From Bacillaceae bacterium OF18-1A (GTDB lineage Bacteria > Bacillota > Bacilli > Bacillales > Bacillaceae_G): a stretch of DNA of 64,000 nucleotides. Below the pieces are notes generated by a model, which had not been told where the DNA came from, did not search any database, and saw only the letters and a list, made by a program, of their open reading frames with translations. The stretch lies in NCBI GenBank assembly GCA_027694045.1, contig JAQEWB010000002.1, positions 682,001-746,000 on the forward strand, in the 5' to 3' direction. Made by a program: the position numbers and the translations under genes. Below, one piece after another: positions 30,609 to 42,512 of the stretch (positions within the stretch are counted from its first letter, which is position 1; each line of letters opens with the position of its first letter).

Positions 30609-31563
30609 CCATTTTATCATATGCCTCAATAATGCGCTGCACCAGTGGATGCCTCACAACGTCCGTTTGTTCTAATGTAATGAATGAAAGCCCCGATACA
30701 CCAGATAAAATGTTAGAAGCGAGAGAAAGCCCTGATTTTACCCCTTTTGGCAAATCTACTTGCGAAGGGTCTCCTGTTATAACCATTTTCGAGCTAAAAC
30801 CTAATCTCGTTAAAAACATTTTTATTTGAGCACCAGTTGTATTTTGCGCTTCATCTAAAATAACAAATGAATCGTCAAGCGTACGCCCTCTCATATAAGC
30901 AAGAGGTGCGATTTCAATTACGCCACGCTCCATCATACGCTGTGTATATTCTTGTCCAAGAATGTCGTGCAGTGCATCATACAATGGGCGTAAATACGGA
31001 TCTACCTTCTCTTTCAAATCCCCCGGTAAAAAACCTAAGCTCTCTCCAGCTTCTACAGCAGGTCTTGTTAAAATAATTTTCTTAACATACCCTTGCTTTA
31101 AAGCTCTCACAGCCATAACTACAGCTAAGTATGTTTTCCCAGTACCAGCAGGTCCTATCCCAAATACAATATCATTCTTCTTCATTGCATGAATATATCG
31201 TCTTTGTCCCATCGTTTTTACACGAATCGATTTACCTTTTGCAGTTTTAAAGATTTCTTCTTCATATAACTCTTCAAATTGAGCAATATTTCCTCGTTGT
31301 GCGAGCTGAATCGCATACGCGACATCTCTTTCTGAGATTGATACACCTTTACGAATAACAACGAGTAATTGCTGTAAGATTTTTTCAACGAGTGTTACAG
31401 TTTCAACTGCGCCAGATACATGAACAGTTTCGCCTCTAGTTATAATCGATACATTAAGTTCCTGTTCAATTACTTTCAAATGAGCATCATTGACTCCAAA
31501 AAGAGCGATTGCTTCGTTAGTATTTTCCAATTGTTGGTTCATTTCTACTAATTGTTCTGCCAT
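30604..31563 (-). CDS. phoH: PhoH-like ATPase
   Basis: Cytoplasmic P-loop NTPase of the PhoH family, often encoded beside ybeY and thought to act in RNA metabolism. 319 residues: N-terminal KH-like region, then Walker A GPAGTGKT (about residue 128), RPAVEAGESLGFLPGD, and Walker B FVILDEAQNT. Three bases after the yqfD stop, so co-transcribed with it. Confidence 0.94.
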   Translation of the reverse strand: MAEQLVEMNQQLENTNEAIALFGVNDAHLKVIEQELNVSIITRGETVHVSGAVETVTLVEKILQQLLVVIRKGVSISERDVAYAIQLAQRGNIAQFEELYEEEIFKTAKGKSIRVKTMGQRRYIHAMKKNDIVFGIGPAGTGKTYLAVVMAVRALKQGYVKKIILTRPAVEAGESLGFLPGDLKEKVDPYLRPLYDALHDILGQEYTQRMMERGVIEIAPLAYMRGRTLDDSFVILDEAQNTTGAQIKMFLTRLGFSSKMVITGDPSQVDLPKGVKSGLSLASNILSGVSGLSFITLEQTDVVRHPLVQRIIEAYDKME

Positions 31564-31566
31564 TAC

Positions 31567-32766
31567 TCAGTCTCCTTGAATATCGGATTCGGATATTGGT
31601 TGTGGCTCTGCAATATTTTCAATCACAGTGTAATGCAATGTGATTTTTAGTTGGTCCGCCTCAACCTCTTTACTCAAAATCTTATCACTTACAATCATAG
31701 CATGTTCATCCAATTTTTTCTTTAGTTCTTTTTCAGCCATCTCTTTCGCTACTTTTATTGCCTGTTTTTCCGTATATTCTCGATTCGCTTCTTCCTCTTC
31801 TCGTACAATATCCTTTTCGTATGCAATCGGTAATGTAAAACCAAATAATTTCACATCATGTTTTACACTTTCCGTACGAGAGCGTTTATACTTATCATGT
31901 TGAAATCCCCATATTTTTATTTTTGCACTCCCGAATTTAAGGAAATATTCATTGTATGCATTGCCAGTATACACTTGAAATTGCGTCTTAAGCGGTACAT
32001 TCACCTTAGATGTGTACCATGTTTCTCCATATACAATCCCTTTCGCTGAAACAATCGTTGGACTCTCTTCATTACCGTACATACCAGACACAAGAAGCTG
32101 TCCCTTTTCTACATGGTCATTTTTCAAAACAACTGGCTTTCCGACTTCAACAAATGTTTTTGTAACGATCGCTTCTTTTTTCGCCACTAAATTTTGCGGA
32201 CTTTGTTCCTTTTCTTTTTTCGGCTCGTTCTTTTCAACAATTTTAAAATGGTACGTCGTGCCTCTTACTTCTAGCCCCGCCCAAGTAATCGCATTAATAT
32301 TATCTGTCAAATGACGTTGTACATCTTCTACACTAGGCATTTGGAACTGTAATTTCCCCTTTCTAATACCCATTTTATCCAATTCTTTCATCAATATATA
32401 TTCTGTTTCAGGTTTCGCTCCTGTAACCTCAATTTTCCAAACCATATTTGACATTGCAATCATACCGAAAAAGAAAATTAAAAAACCAATTAAAAATCCA
32501 CTATTTTTAATTAAACGCTTATTCCAAAAAGGAAAACCAAAGCGCCCAATAAAATATAATTTGCATTCATTTTTTCTATAAATCGGTTTTATTTTTTTTA
32601 CATCGCGTAACAGCATACAAAAAACTAACGTTTCATCAGCAATCTTCTTAACATCCCAAACTAATACATTTCTCCGTACACATTCGTTAACAAACCGTTC
32701 CGCTCCCCTACCTTCAATTCGCACTTTTACATATCCAAGCCACTTTATAAACCATTTATTTTTCAT
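31567..32766 (-). CDS. yqfD: Sporulation protein YqfD
   Basis: 399-residue single-pass membrane protein; one helix near residues 90-110 and a long extracytoplasmic part with the ribosome-independent POTRA-like start (VEVTGAKPETEYILMKEL form: IEVTGA). Orthologues are required for normal sporulation and are controlled by SigE in B. subtilis. Here it is separated from yqfC by 178 bp with a terminator and a repeat fragment, whereas the two are adjacent in B. subtilis. ATG 32766. Confidence 0.9.
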   Translation of the reverse strand: MKNKWFIKWLGYVKVRIEGRGAERFVNECVRRNVLVWDVKKIADETLVFCMLLRDVKKIKPIYRKNECKLYFIGRFGFPFWNKRLIKNSGFLIGFLIFFFGMIAMSNMVWKIEVTGAKPETEYILMKELDKMGIRKGKLQFQMPSVEDVQRHLTDNINAITWAGLEVRGTTYHFKIVEKNEPKKEKEQSPQNLVAKKEAIVTKTFVEVGKPVVLKNDHVEKGQLLVSGMYGNEESPTIVSAKGIVYGETWYTSKVNVPLKTQFQVYTGNAYNEYFLKFGSAKIKIWGFQHDKYKRSRTESVKHDVKLFGFTLPIAYEKDIVREEEEANREYTEKQAIKVAKEMAEKELKKKLDEHAMIVSDKILSKEVEADQLKITLHYTVIENIAEPQPISESDIQGD

Positions 32767-32850
32767 CTACTATCTTCACTACCTTTCCAAAAGTAGATAC
32801 ACTACTTTTTTGCTTTCATCAGCAAAATAGCTCGTACGAAAATGAAATAA

Positions 32851-32884
32851 AGAGTCTTACTGCCTATAACTAGTGGAATACATT
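32851..32884 (+). repeat. Possible bcr1-like 3' fragment in the yqfC-yqfD gap
   Basis: GAGTCTTACTGCC...ACTAGTGGAATA resembles the 3' end of full copies (GGTCTTACTGCCC...AATAGTGGGATAAA). Too short to be certain. Confidence 0.35.
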
Positions 32885-32919
32885 AAATAGTAAAGTCATG
32901 TCGCTAGAATAAAGAAGAA

Positions 32920-32940
32920 AAACTTCGCAAACGGAAGTTT
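32920..32940 (-). terminator. Terminator of yqfC
   Basis: AAACTTC/GAAGTTT stem and T-rich tail on the minus strand, just after the yqfC stop. It would at least partly uncouple yqfD from yqfC. Confidence 0.6.
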
Positions 32941-32944
32941 CCCT

Positions 32945-33238
32945 TCATCCCTCTTTTTTTTCGTTTTCTAAAAACGTCACTTGTTCAATTATCCCTTCTA
33001 ATAAAAGTTCTTCCGGAAGGATTGTTTTAATAACAAAGGATTGCCCTTTAATTAATAATTGACCATGTTTTAATAACAATCGTACTTCTTTATCTGAAAA
33101 CACTAATAACCCTCGATGATTTTCTATATAGATATGCACCTGCCCAACAAGCGTGATCCGAGGTAGATCCATTAGCACATCCACTGGTAGGTCTATTTGC
33201 TTCGTTAACCAATTCTTCATTTGTTCTAATTTTTTCAT
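32945..33238 (-). CDS. yqfC: Sporulation protein YqfC
   Basis: 97 residues, with YabP/YqfC-family features (LPRITLVGQVHIYIENHRGLL beginning near residue 24, then repeated beta-type segments). Its role in the mother cell during sporulation is inferred from the family. ATG 33238 is chosen over a start 30 codons upstream because that extension covers a SigE-type promoter. A Lys/Glu tail ends the protein. Confidence 0.88.
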   Translation of the reverse strand: MKKLEQMKNWLTKQIDLPVDVLMDLPRITLVGQVHIYIENHRGLLVFSDKEVRLLLKHGQLLIKGQSFVIKTILPEELLLEGIIEQVTFLENEKKEG

Positions 33239-33264
33239 CTCCAAAGACCCCCTCTCATCCCATA

Positions 33265-33290
33265 TGTATGAAAAAAGGGCTTGTAATATC
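33265..33290 (-). promoter_or_regulatory. SigE-type promoter of yqfC
   Basis: Minus strand GATATT (33290-33285), 14-bp spacer, CATACA (33270-33265) followed by TA. Close to the SigE consensus and 27 bp before the start codon. Confidence 0.65.
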
Positions 33291-33313
33291 ACGTCCAAAC
33301 TGAAAAAAAGCAT

Positions 33314-33348
33314 AAAAAAACGTCTCATACGAAATGAGACGTTTTTTT
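33314..33348 (-). terminator. Terminator of yqeY
   Basis: AAAAAAACGTCTCAT/ATGAGACGTTTTTTT hairpin at the yqeY stop; isolates yqeY-rpsU from yqfC. Confidence 0.92.
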
Positions 33349-33790
33349 ATGCTAATAGCTGGATAACCAGCTTATTCACAAGTGATCCGTCTGTTTTACC
33401 TTTTACTTTCGGCATAACAGCAGTCATCACCTTACCCATATCTGCTTTAGAAGTTGCACCAACTTCAGAAATAACTTGCTTGATTACATCAACCAGTTCT
33501 TCTTCTGTTAATTGCTCCGGCAAATATGCGCTTAAAATCTGAATTTCACTTTGCAGTTTATCAACAAGGTCTTCACGACCAGCTTTTTTAAATTCAAGGA
33601 GGGAGTCCTTATACTGTTTTACTTCACGAGCTAAAACTGTTATTTCCTCTTCTTCAGTAAGAGTATGTTGCAGTTTAATACCTTCATTTTGTAAAGCAGC
33701 CTTAACCATACGAATGACGGTTAATTTTTCTTTTTGTTTATTCTTCATCGCTTGTTTCATATCATCGTTTAAACGACCGAGAAGACTCAT
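33347..33790 (-). CDS. yqeY: GatB/YqeY domain protein
   Basis: 147 residues, related to the C-terminal tRNA-binding domain of GatB. Landmarks: [38 protein letters not shown] and [15 protein letters not shown]. Function unresolved. Follows rpsU by 15 bp, a conserved arrangement. Confidence 0.93.
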   Translation of the reverse strand: MSLLGRLNDDMKQAMKNKQKEKLTVIRMVKAALQNEGIKLQHTLTEEEEITVLAREVKQYKDSLLEFKKAGREDLVDKLQSEIQILSAYLPEQLTEEELVDVIKQVISEVGATSKADMGKVMTAVMPKVKGKTDGSLVNKLVIQLLA

Positions 33791-33805
33791 AACTTACACC
33801 CTCTC

Positions 33806-33979
33806 TTAGAATTTACGCTTTCTTGCCGCTTCAGATTTCTTCTTACGTTTTACACTTGGTTTTTCATAAAACTCGCGCTTTCTTGCTTCAGCAAGTGTAC
33901 CAGTTTTAGAAACCGATCTTTTAAAACGGCGAAGTGCATCCTCCAAAGACTCGTTTTTACGAACGACTGTTTTTGACAT
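33806..33979 (-). CDS. rpsU: 30S ribosomal protein S21
   Basis: 57 residues, very basic ([20 protein letters not shown] start, [13 protein letters not shown] end), a match to S21, which aids initiation on the 30S subunit. ATG 33979 with GGAGGG upstream; nine further in-frame codons upstream are in the leader. First gene of rpsU-yqeY. Confidence 0.97.
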
Positions 33980-34063
33980 TCTCTTTCCCTCCCTCCGAAA
34001 CATCACACTTACATACTAACTTCAGCATGCAAAAAGAAACACTTCTTCAGCATGTCTTTTACG

Positions 34064-34093
34064 ATTATAATACATTTTATCACTTCAGGTCAA
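34064..34093 (-). promoter_or_regulatory. SigA promoter of rpsU-yqeY
   Basis: TTGACC (34093-34088), 18-bp spacer, TATAAT (34069-34064), minus strand. The ~80-nt leader contains two CATGCTGAAG direct repeats (34054-34045 and 34029-34020). Confidence 0.7.
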
Positions 34094-34163
34094 CTATTTG
34101 GCAGAATAAAAGAAGAATAGATGTCCTTCCTTTTTTTTAGTTATGCAAATAACTGTTATCCTT

Positions 34164-34197
34164 TTCCTTGAGAACAAATACATTTGTTCTCAAGGAA
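34164..34197. repeat. 34-bp near-perfect palindrome upstream of rpsU
   Basis: 16-bp arms TTCCTTGAGAACAAAT/ATTTGTTCTCAAGGAA separated by AC. There is no T tract on either side. It lies between the mtaB terminator and the rpsU promoter. Function unknown. Confidence 0.8.
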
Positions 34198-34257
34198 GTG
34201 CTACACAACTACTTATTTCATGCCCTGTCTAATACTTAACTTCTCCATGAAAAAAAG

Positions 34258-34294
34258 AAAGCACGCAAACGATTTCCGTTTGCATGCTTTTTTT
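34258..34294 (-). terminator. Terminator of mtaB
   Basis: AAAGCACGCAAACG/CGTTTGCATGCTTT (one mismatch) with flanking A and T runs. Confidence 0.88.
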
Positions 34295-35645
34295 ATGCAC
34301 TTGCTGATTCTTTTTTCACATCATCTTCAAGAACACGAACAAATTGTGCTTCGTTATATGGGTAACCAGCTTTCGTAATTTTCACTTTCACTAGTTTACC
34401 GATTAATTCTTCAGATCCTTCAAATACAATCTTCAAGTAGTTATCTGTATAACCTACATACAGCCCTTCACGGTCGCCCTCTTTAAATTGCTCTTCTGGA
34501 ATGATTTCAAGTACTTCACCTTCAAACTGAGACGCGTATTCTTTCGCTAATTGATTAGATAATTCAATTAAACGATGAACACGGTCATTCTTCACATCTT
34601 CAGGAACTTGATCTTCCATACGTGCTGCAGGAGTACCTGTACGCTTCGAATAAGGGAAAACGTGTAACTCAGAGAAACGATTCTCTTTAATGAAATTGTA
34701 CGTTTCCATGAACTCTTCTTCCGTTTCACCTGGGAATCCAACAATTACGTCTGATGTAATCGCAAGGCCTGGCAATGCCTCTTTCAAACGATCTAAACGC
34801 TCTTGGAAAAATTCCATCGTATATTTACGACGCATACGTTTTAATACAGTATTAGATCCAGATTGCAACGGAATGTGCAAGTGGCGCACAACTACTTCTG
34901 ATTTATCTAACACTTCAATTACTTCATCTGAAATTTGACTCGCTTCAATAGAAGAAATACGAAGACGTTTTAAACCATCAACTTCCGCTTCCATATCACG
35001 AAGTAATCCAGCTAAGTTATAATCTTTAATATCTTCACCGTATCCACCTGTATGAATACCTGTTAATACGATTTCTTTATAGCCTGCATCTACTAATTGC
35101 TGCGCTTGTTTAATAACTTCTTTCCCCTCACGAGAACGCATTAAACCACGCGCCCAAGGGATGATACAGAATGTACAGAAGTTATTGCAACCTTCTTGTA
35201 TTTTTAAAGATGCACGTGTACGATCCGTGAAATAAGGTACATCAAGTTCTTCGTATACGCGTGTTTTCATAATGTTGCGGACAGCATTAATCGGTTGACG
35301 TTCTTTACGGAATTCTTCGATGTATCCTAACATCTTTTCACGATCCTGTGTACCAACTACAATATCTACACCTGGAATCGCCATAATTTCAGCTGGAGAT
35401 GTTTGCGCATAGCAACCCGTTACACAAATAACCGCATCTGGATTTTGACGTACAGCACGTCTAATTACTTGACGACTTTTCTTATCTCCAGTATTCGTTA
35501 CTGTACATGTATTAATAACATATACATCAGCTTTCTTTTCATATTCAGTTCTTTCATAACCACCTTGTTTAAACAATTGCCAAATGGCTTCTGTTTCATA
35601 GTGGTTTACTTTACAACCTAACGTATGGAACGCAACAGTTGACAT
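34293..35645 (-). CDS. mtaB: tRNA t6A37 methylthiotransferase MtaB
   Basis: Radical SAM enzyme making ms2t6A at position 37 of ANN-decoding tRNAs. 450 residues: N-terminal methylthiotransferase domain with three cluster cysteines (LGCKVNHYE, NTCTVT, TGCYAQ), radical SAM CNNFCTFC (about residues 153-160), and a C-terminal TRAM domain. 6 bp after rsmE; part of prmA-rsmE-mtaB. Confidence 0.95.
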   Translation of the reverse strand: MSTVAFHTLGCKVNHYETEAIWQLFKQGGYERTEYEKKADVYVINTCTVTNTGDKKSRQVIRRAVRQNPDAVICVTGCYAQTSPAEIMAIPGVDIVVGTQDREKMLGYIEEFRKERQPINAVRNIMKTRVYEELDVPYFTDRTRASLKIQEGCNNFCTFCIIPWARGLMRSREGKEVIKQAQQLVDAGYKEIVLTGIHTGGYGEDIKDYNLAGLLRDMEAEVDGLKRLRISSIEASQISDEVIEVLDKSEVVVRHLHIPLQSGSNTVLKRMRRKYTMEFFQERLDRLKEALPGLAITSDVIVGFPGETEEEFMETYNFIKENRFSELHVFPYSKRTGTPAARMEDQVPEDVKNDRVHRLIELSNQLAKEYASQFEGEVLEIIPEEQFKEGDREGLYVGYTDNYLKIVFEGSEELIGKLVKVKITKAGYPYNEAQFVRVLEDDVKKESASA

Positions 35646-35651
35646 TGATCA

Positions 35652-36401
35652 TCACCCCATCAATTCAAAATGATACGAAGCAGCACTTAGCGCGTATAAC
35701 GGCGCCGTTTCTGTTCTTAAAATTCTTGGTCCTAAACTACATGGTACAAATTTATGTTCACAAAGCGCTGTAATCTCTTCCTCAGCTAAACCGCCTTCTG
35801 GGCCAAATACAATCAATAGCTTTTGACCTGGTTTCATTGTCGTTAAAGCTTTCGCAAAATTAGACTTCTCGCCTTGTTTCGCTTCCTCTTCGTACGCAAC
35901 AAGACATACATCATACTCATTACTCATGGAAAGCAATTGCTTAAACGATGCCGGAACATACACTTCTGGAATTTCACTTCTATGAGATTGTTCCGCAGCT
36001 TCTTTCACAATTTTTTTTAAACGCTCAACTTTTTTATCAGCTTTTTTCGCATCCCATTTTACAATCGAGCGAGATGCTTGAAACGGTAAAAATGCAGCTG
36101 CCCCAAGCTCAGTTCCTTTTTGAAAAATCAACTCTAGCTTGTCTCCTTTTGGCAGTCCACTCGCAATCGTCACGAACACTGGAAGTTCACTCGATGCCTC
36201 TACCCATTCTACAATAGCTGTATCAACAAATTCACTGGTAATTTCATCAATTGAACATACTGCCGTTTTTCCGTTTACACAGCAATAAATTTGATCACCA
36301 GCAGACATGCGCATTACTCTTGCGATGTGATGTACATCATCACCTACGATACGAATCTTTGCATCACTTACATATTTTTCTTCTACAAAATAACGTTGCA
36401 T
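35652..36401 (-). CDS. rsmE: 16S rRNA (uracil(1498)-N3)-methyltransferase
   Basis: SPOUT-family SAM enzyme making m3U1498 in 16S rRNA. 249 residues: PUA-like N-terminal domain and knotted C-terminal domain with FGPEGGLAEEE and LGPRILRTETAPL. Near prmA as in many Firmicutes. Confidence 0.95.
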   Translation of the reverse strand: MQRYFVEEKYVSDAKIRIVGDDVHHIARVMRMSAGDQIYCCVNGKTAVCSIDEITSEFVDTAIVEWVEASSELPVFVTIASGLPKGDKLELIFQKGTELGAAAFLPFQASRSIVKWDAKKADKKVERLKKIVKEAAEQSHRSEIPEVYVPASFKQLLSMSNEYDVCLVAYEEEAKQGEKSNFAKALTTMKPGQKLLIVFGPEGGLAEEEITALCEHKFVPCSLGPRILRTETAPLYALSAASYHFELMG

Positions 36402-36419
36402 ATAATCACCTTAGTAGAG

Positions 36420-36461
36420 TTTCGTTCCTTTCGTAAGTCAACACTTACGAAAAGAACGAAA
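36420..36461. repeat. 42-bp inverted repeat upstream of rsmE
   Basis: 19-bp arms TTTCGTTCCTTTCGTAAGT/ACTTACGAAAAGAACGAAA (one mismatch), loop CAAC, 18 bp before the rsmE start. Not a typical terminator. Could be an operator or a small mobile hairpin. Confidence 0.75.
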
Positions 36462-36490
36462 CGTTATCATTTTTCATATAACAAACGGCA

Positions 36491-36516
36491 AGTCCCTCAC
36501 CTTATAGTGAGAGACT
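36491..36516. other. Hairpin between prmA and rsmE
   Basis: AGTCCCTCAC/GTGAGAGACT (one mismatch), loop of 6, then CCCTTTTT on the plus strand. The T tract is on the strand opposite to the genes, so it is not a simple terminator for prmA. Confidence 0.5.
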
Positions 36517-36545
36517 CCCTTTTTCATTATAGACTAAAATCTATA

Positions 36546-37484
36546 TTACGCATTTCGTGCAATAATTGCTACCCAATCTTCCATTCTTAACACTTCTTCA
36601 ACTGTAAATCCAGCTTTTTCTAGCGCCTCAGAAATCACTTTTTCCTTCGCCGCAATAATACCAGATGTAATGAACAATCCACCTGATTTTACAACTCTCG
36701 CTGCATCTTCAGGGAACATAAGGATAATTTCAGCTAATAAATTCGCTACGATTAAATCAACAGGGCCTTCAATACCTTCTAAAAGACTATTTTGTCCAAC
36801 AGACACGATATCATCTGTTTTATTTAAACGCACATTCATTTCTGCACTTTCTACTGCAACTGGATCTAAATCATATGCTTGAACAGAAGATGCACCTAAT
36901 TTTGCCGCAGCAATACTAAGTACGCCAGAACCTGTTCCTACATCAATTACTGTATCACCTTTTGTAACAGTTTTTTCTAACGCACGAATACACATCGTTG
37001 TTGTTGGATGAGTTCCTGTACCAAACGCCATACCTGGGTCTAATTCAATGATTTTTTCATCCGGAGAAGATGGTGTATACTCTTCCCACGTTGGCACGAT
37101 TGTGAATGTATCAGAAATTTGTACTGGATGGTAATATTTTTTCCAAGCAGTAGCCCAATCTTCTTCATTGACTTCGTTAACGGTAATATTTCCAGTACCA
37201 ATTTCGATGTCGTAAGATGGAAGCACATCAATAGATGATTTTACACCTGCAATCGTTTCATGTAAAGAATCCGTTTGCGGGAAATATGCTTTTATTAATA
37301 CACCTTCTGCCGGATATTCATCTGGGTTCAATGCATAAATTTCACCATATTGTTGTTCGCGCTCTTTCGTCAACTCTGCTGGGTCCTCGATCGCAACTCC
37401 GCTTGCACCAGCTTCGTGTAAAATATGAGAGACAGCTTCTACTGCTTCTTCTGTTGTATGAATACTAATTTCTGACCATTTCAC
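36546..37484 (-). CDS. prmA: Ribosomal protein L11 methyltransferase
   Basis: Trimethylates L11 using SAM. 312 residues: small N-terminal substrate-recognition domain, then a class I methyltransferase domain with [10 protein letters not shown] and [13 protein letters not shown] (about residue 178). GTG start at 37484 with TGGAG upstream. Lies 28 bp after dnaJ, as in B. subtilis, where it belongs to the heat shock operon. Confidence 0.96.
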   Translation of the reverse strand: MKWSEISIHTTEEAVEAVSHILHEAGASGVAIEDPAELTKEREQQYGEIYALNPDEYPAEGVLIKAYFPQTDSLHETIAGVKSSIDVLPSYDIEIGTGNITVNEVNEEDWATAWKKYYHPVQISDTFTIVPTWEEYTPSSPDEKIIELDPGMAFGTGTHPTTTMCIRALEKTVTKGDTVIDVGTGSGVLSIAAAKLGASSVQAYDLDPVAVESAEMNVRLNKTDDIVSVGQNSLLEGIEGPVDLIVANLLAEIILMFPEDAARVVKSGGLFITSGIIAAKEKVISEALEKAGFTVEEVLRMEDWVAIIARNA

Positions 37485-37512
37485 AATTTACCAACTCCAT
37501 TTTTTATTTCCA

Positions 37513-38628
37513 TTATTCCCCTTTGAAAGCACGTTTAAGCTTCCCGAATAAACTATCATCCTGCTCTTCTTGTCCTGCAAATTCACGTAATAAATCTTTT
37601 TGATGTGAAGTTAATTTCGTCGGTACAACAACACGAACGACTACATATTGATCTCCTTGACCATATCCACGTACGTTTGGAGCACCTTTTCCTTTCAAGC
37701 GGAATTCTGTTCCTGTTTGTGTTCCTGCTGGAATTTTCAGCTTCACTTTACCATGAACAGTAGGAACTTCCACTTCAGCACCAAGTGCCATTTGCGCAAA
37801 CGTTAATGGCATTTCGCAAATGATATGATCCCCTTCACGCTCGAAGAATTCATGATTTCTTACATGAACAACAACATATAAGTCTCCTGCCGGTCCACCA
37901 TTTACGCCTGCCTCACCTTTTCCAGACACACGAATTTGCTGACCATTATCGATACCCGCGGGAATTTTAACATTGATTTTTTTCTGTTTACGAACTTTAC
38001 CAGAACCGTGACATGTCGTACATTTCTCTTTAATGATTTGACCAGTTCCTGAACAATGACCACAAGCTTGACGGTTTACAATACGACCAAATGGTGTATT
38101 TTGCTCGACACTTACTTGACCTGATCCTGAACAATGTTTACATGTTTCTTTTGAAGTTCCTGGTTTTGCTCCACTACCCTTACAAGTATCACAAGGATCT
38201 TCCACTGGAATTTCAACATTTAATTCTTTACCAAAAATAGCTTCTTCAAATTCTAAAGTCACTTGATATTGTAAGTCAGCACCTTGACGCGGAGCATTTG
38301 GATCACGACGTCTGCCGCCGCCACCGCCAAAGAATGAACTGAAGATATCTTCGAAACCGAAACCACCACCGAAGTCTCCGCCGCCACCAAAGCCACCGAA
38401 TCCTTGGTTCGCACCCGCATGACCAAATTGATCATACTGCGCACGCTTTTGATCATCACTTAATACTTCGTATGCTTCTTGTACTTCTTTAAACTTTTCA
38501 ATTGCGTTCTCTTCTTTACTTACGTCTGGATGGTATTTTTTAGCCAAACGACGATACGCTTTTTTTATTTCATCTTTTGAAGCACCTTTGCTAAGTCCAA
38601 GAACTTCATAATAATCTCGTTTACTCAT
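37513..38628 (-). CDS. dnaJ: Chaperone DnaJ
   Basis: Hsp40 co-chaperone that delivers clients to DnaK and stimulates its ATPase. 371 residues: J domain with HPDV (about residues 33-36), Gly/Phe-rich linker, four zinc-finger repeats ([32 protein letters not shown]) and C-terminal client-binding domains. ATG 38628 with GGGGG upstream; the in-frame extension of 15 codons is leader. Confidence 0.97.
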   Translation of the reverse strand: MSKRDYYEVLGLSKGASKDEIKKAYRRLAKKYHPDVSKEENAIEKFKEVQEAYEVLSDDQKRAQYDQFGHAGANQGFGGFGGGGDFGGGFGFEDIFSSFFGGGGGRRRDPNAPRQGADLQYQVTLEFEEAIFGKELNVEIPVEDPCDTCKGSGAKPGTSKETCKHCSGSGQVSVEQNTPFGRIVNRQACGHCSGTGQIIKEKCTTCHGSGKVRKQKKINVKIPAGIDNGQQIRVSGKGEAGVNGGPAGDLYVVVHVRNHEFFEREGDHIICEMPLTFAQMALGAEVEVPTVHGKVKLKIPAGTQTGTEFRLKGKGAPNVRGYGQGDQYVVVRVVVPTKLTSHQKDLLREFAGQEEQDDSLFGKLKRAFKGE

Positions 38629-38762
38629 AAATTTGCAACCCCCGAATCTTTCACATAAACGTAATTTTAACACCGAAAGAAAGTGCTTTGCAACAAAGTT
38701 TCCTCACTTACAGTATGCAAAGTAAAAAACTTAAGATCCTCACACATTTCTCCTCATTCATG

Positions 38763-38802
38763 AAAAAAGCCAAAGCCAAGGCACGCTTGACTTTGACTTT
38801 TT
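38763..38802 (-). terminator. Terminator-like hairpin between dnaK and dnaJ
   Basis: AAAGTCAAAGTCAAG/CTTGGCTTTGGCTTTTTT on the minus strand, pairing with G-U wobbles. Likely reduces expression of dnaJ and prmA relative to dnaK. Confidence 0.75.
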
Positions 38803-38819
38803 GTCATCTTACTTATTTA

Positions 38820-41248
<2,429 letters not shown>

Positions 41249-41271
41249 AATATTCACCTCCTTAAAAGGTA

Positions 41272-41301
41272 TTAGGTATCATGTTTAACATGATGACCTA
41301 A
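41272..41301 (-). other. Intercistronic hairpin between hrcA and grpE
   Basis: TTAGGT(C)ATCATGTT paired with AACATGATACCTAA (one bulge) and a tiny loop, 24 bp before grpE. The B. subtilis transcript is reported to be processed in this region, so an mRNA processing or stabilising role is plausible. Confidence 0.5.
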
Positions 41302-41362
41302 GCATTATATATTACACACAGCAATGAAAAGTTCATCACTTGAGCGAATGTATTACTCTCAC

Positions 41363-42379
41363 TTACTTTTTAAGTCCATCTGTAAATTGTCTCGTAAATA
41401 ACTGTAATAAACTAATTACCCGAGAGTATTGCATTCTTGTCGGACCTAAAATAGCAATTGTTCCAAGCTGTTCTTCTCCAATCGAATATGTTGCAGAAAT
41501 TAAACTACAATCTTCCATGGCTGTCGCAGAGTTTTCCCTACCGATTTTCACTTGAATACCTACTTGTTTATGACGCAAAATATCATAAAACTCAGCTTCG
41601 TTATCAATCATCGTCAGCAAGGATCTTACTTTGTGAATGTCATGGAACTCTGGTTGTGAAAGCATATTTGCTTTTCCTCCAAAGTATATCTTTTCCGATA
41701 AAGGAACTTGAAATGTACCATCTAACATTTTTATTGCACTATCGTAATTATGAACATACCCACGCAATACCGTAACAATCTCCTTAAAGATTTTATTATG
41801 GAGTTCTGACATTGGTACGCCTGATAGCTTTTCATTTAAAATATTAACCATTTTTTCTAAATCTGATAAATCAACAGATTCCGGAACGGTAATCGTTTTG
41901 CTTTGTACATGCCCTGTATCCGTTACAATAATAGCGACTGCAGTTTGACGATCAAGCGGAACAATTTGTACGTTTTTAAGTTTATTTGTGCTTAGCTTCG
42001 GTCCAAGAACAATGGCCGTATAATTTGTAAGCTCTGATAAAATTTGAGCTGATTGCTGTGCAATCTTTTCCGCTTCAAAAATTCTTTCAGCAAATAAATC
42101 TTTAATTTGTACAATTTCATCGTTTGGTAAGTTTTGCGGCGCTAAAAGATGGTCTACATAAAATCGGTATCCTTTCTCAGAAGGAACACGTCCAGAAGAA
42201 CTGTGTGTTTTCTCAATAAATCCTAGCTCCTCTAAATCAGCCATTTCATTTCGAATAGTAGCTGAACTAAACGTAATTTCATCTTTCTTAGCCAACGTCC
42301 TCGACCCAACAGGTTGCGCTGATCCAATAAAGTCATCAATAATTGTTTGTAAAATTAAGAGCTGACGTTCCGTAAGCAT
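41363..42379 (-). CDS. hrcA: Heat-inducible transcription repressor HrcA
   Basis: Represses class I heat shock genes by binding CIRCE; its folding depends on GroEL. 338 residues: N-terminal winged helix ([17 protein letters not shown]; recognition region [18 protein letters not shown]), then a GAF-like dimer domain. First gene of hrcA-grpE-dnaK-dnaJ with CIRCE just upstream, so it represses itself. Confidence 0.97.
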   Translation of the reverse strand: MLTERQLLILQTIIDDFIGSAQPVGSRTLAKKDEITFSSATIRNEMADLEELGFIEKTHSSSGRVPSEKGYRFYVDHLLAPQNLPNDEIVQIKDLFAERIFEAEKIAQQSAQILSELTNYTAIVLGPKLSTNKLKNVQIVPLDRQTAVAIIVTDTGHVQSKTITVPESVDLSDLEKMVNILNEKLSGVPMSELHNKIFKEIVTVLRGYVHNYDSAIKMLDGTFQVPLSEKIYFGGKANMLSQPEFHDIHKVRSLLTMIDNEAEFYDILRHKQVGIQVKIGRENSATAMEDCSLISATYSIGEEQLGTIAILGPTRMQYSRVISLLQLFTRQFTDGLKK

Positions 42380-42395
42380 CTCATCATCACCTCTG

Positions 42396-42422
42396 TTAGC
42401 ACTCTTTGTCTTCGAGTGCTAA
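42396..42422 (-). promoter_or_regulatory. CIRCE operator
   Basis: Perfect TTAGCACTC-N9-GAGTGCTAA inverted repeat, the HrcA binding site, 16 bp before hrcA. Confidence 0.98.
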
Positions 42423-42432
42423 ATCTATTAAT

Positions 42433-42462
42433 AACTTACCAAAATTGACATTCAATTGTCAA
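42433..42462 (-). promoter_or_regulatory. Promoter of the hrcA operon
   Basis: TTGACA (42462-42457) and a weak TAAGTT (42438-42433) at 18-bp spacing on the minus strand, placing the transcript start at CIRCE. Confidence 0.5.
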
Positions 42463-42512
42463 CGGAAACGTCACGAAATAATGAAACTTTTTCACGTTAA
42501 TGGGACATTTAA

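Noticed and set aside
33239..33328. N-terminal extension of yqfC by 30 codons
   Set aside because: It would cover the SigE-type promoter and is not preceded by a ribosome site.
34020..34054. CATGCTGAAG direct repeats in the rpsU leader as a regulator site
   Set aside because: Two 10-bp copies only, no known protein motif; kept as a note under the promoter.
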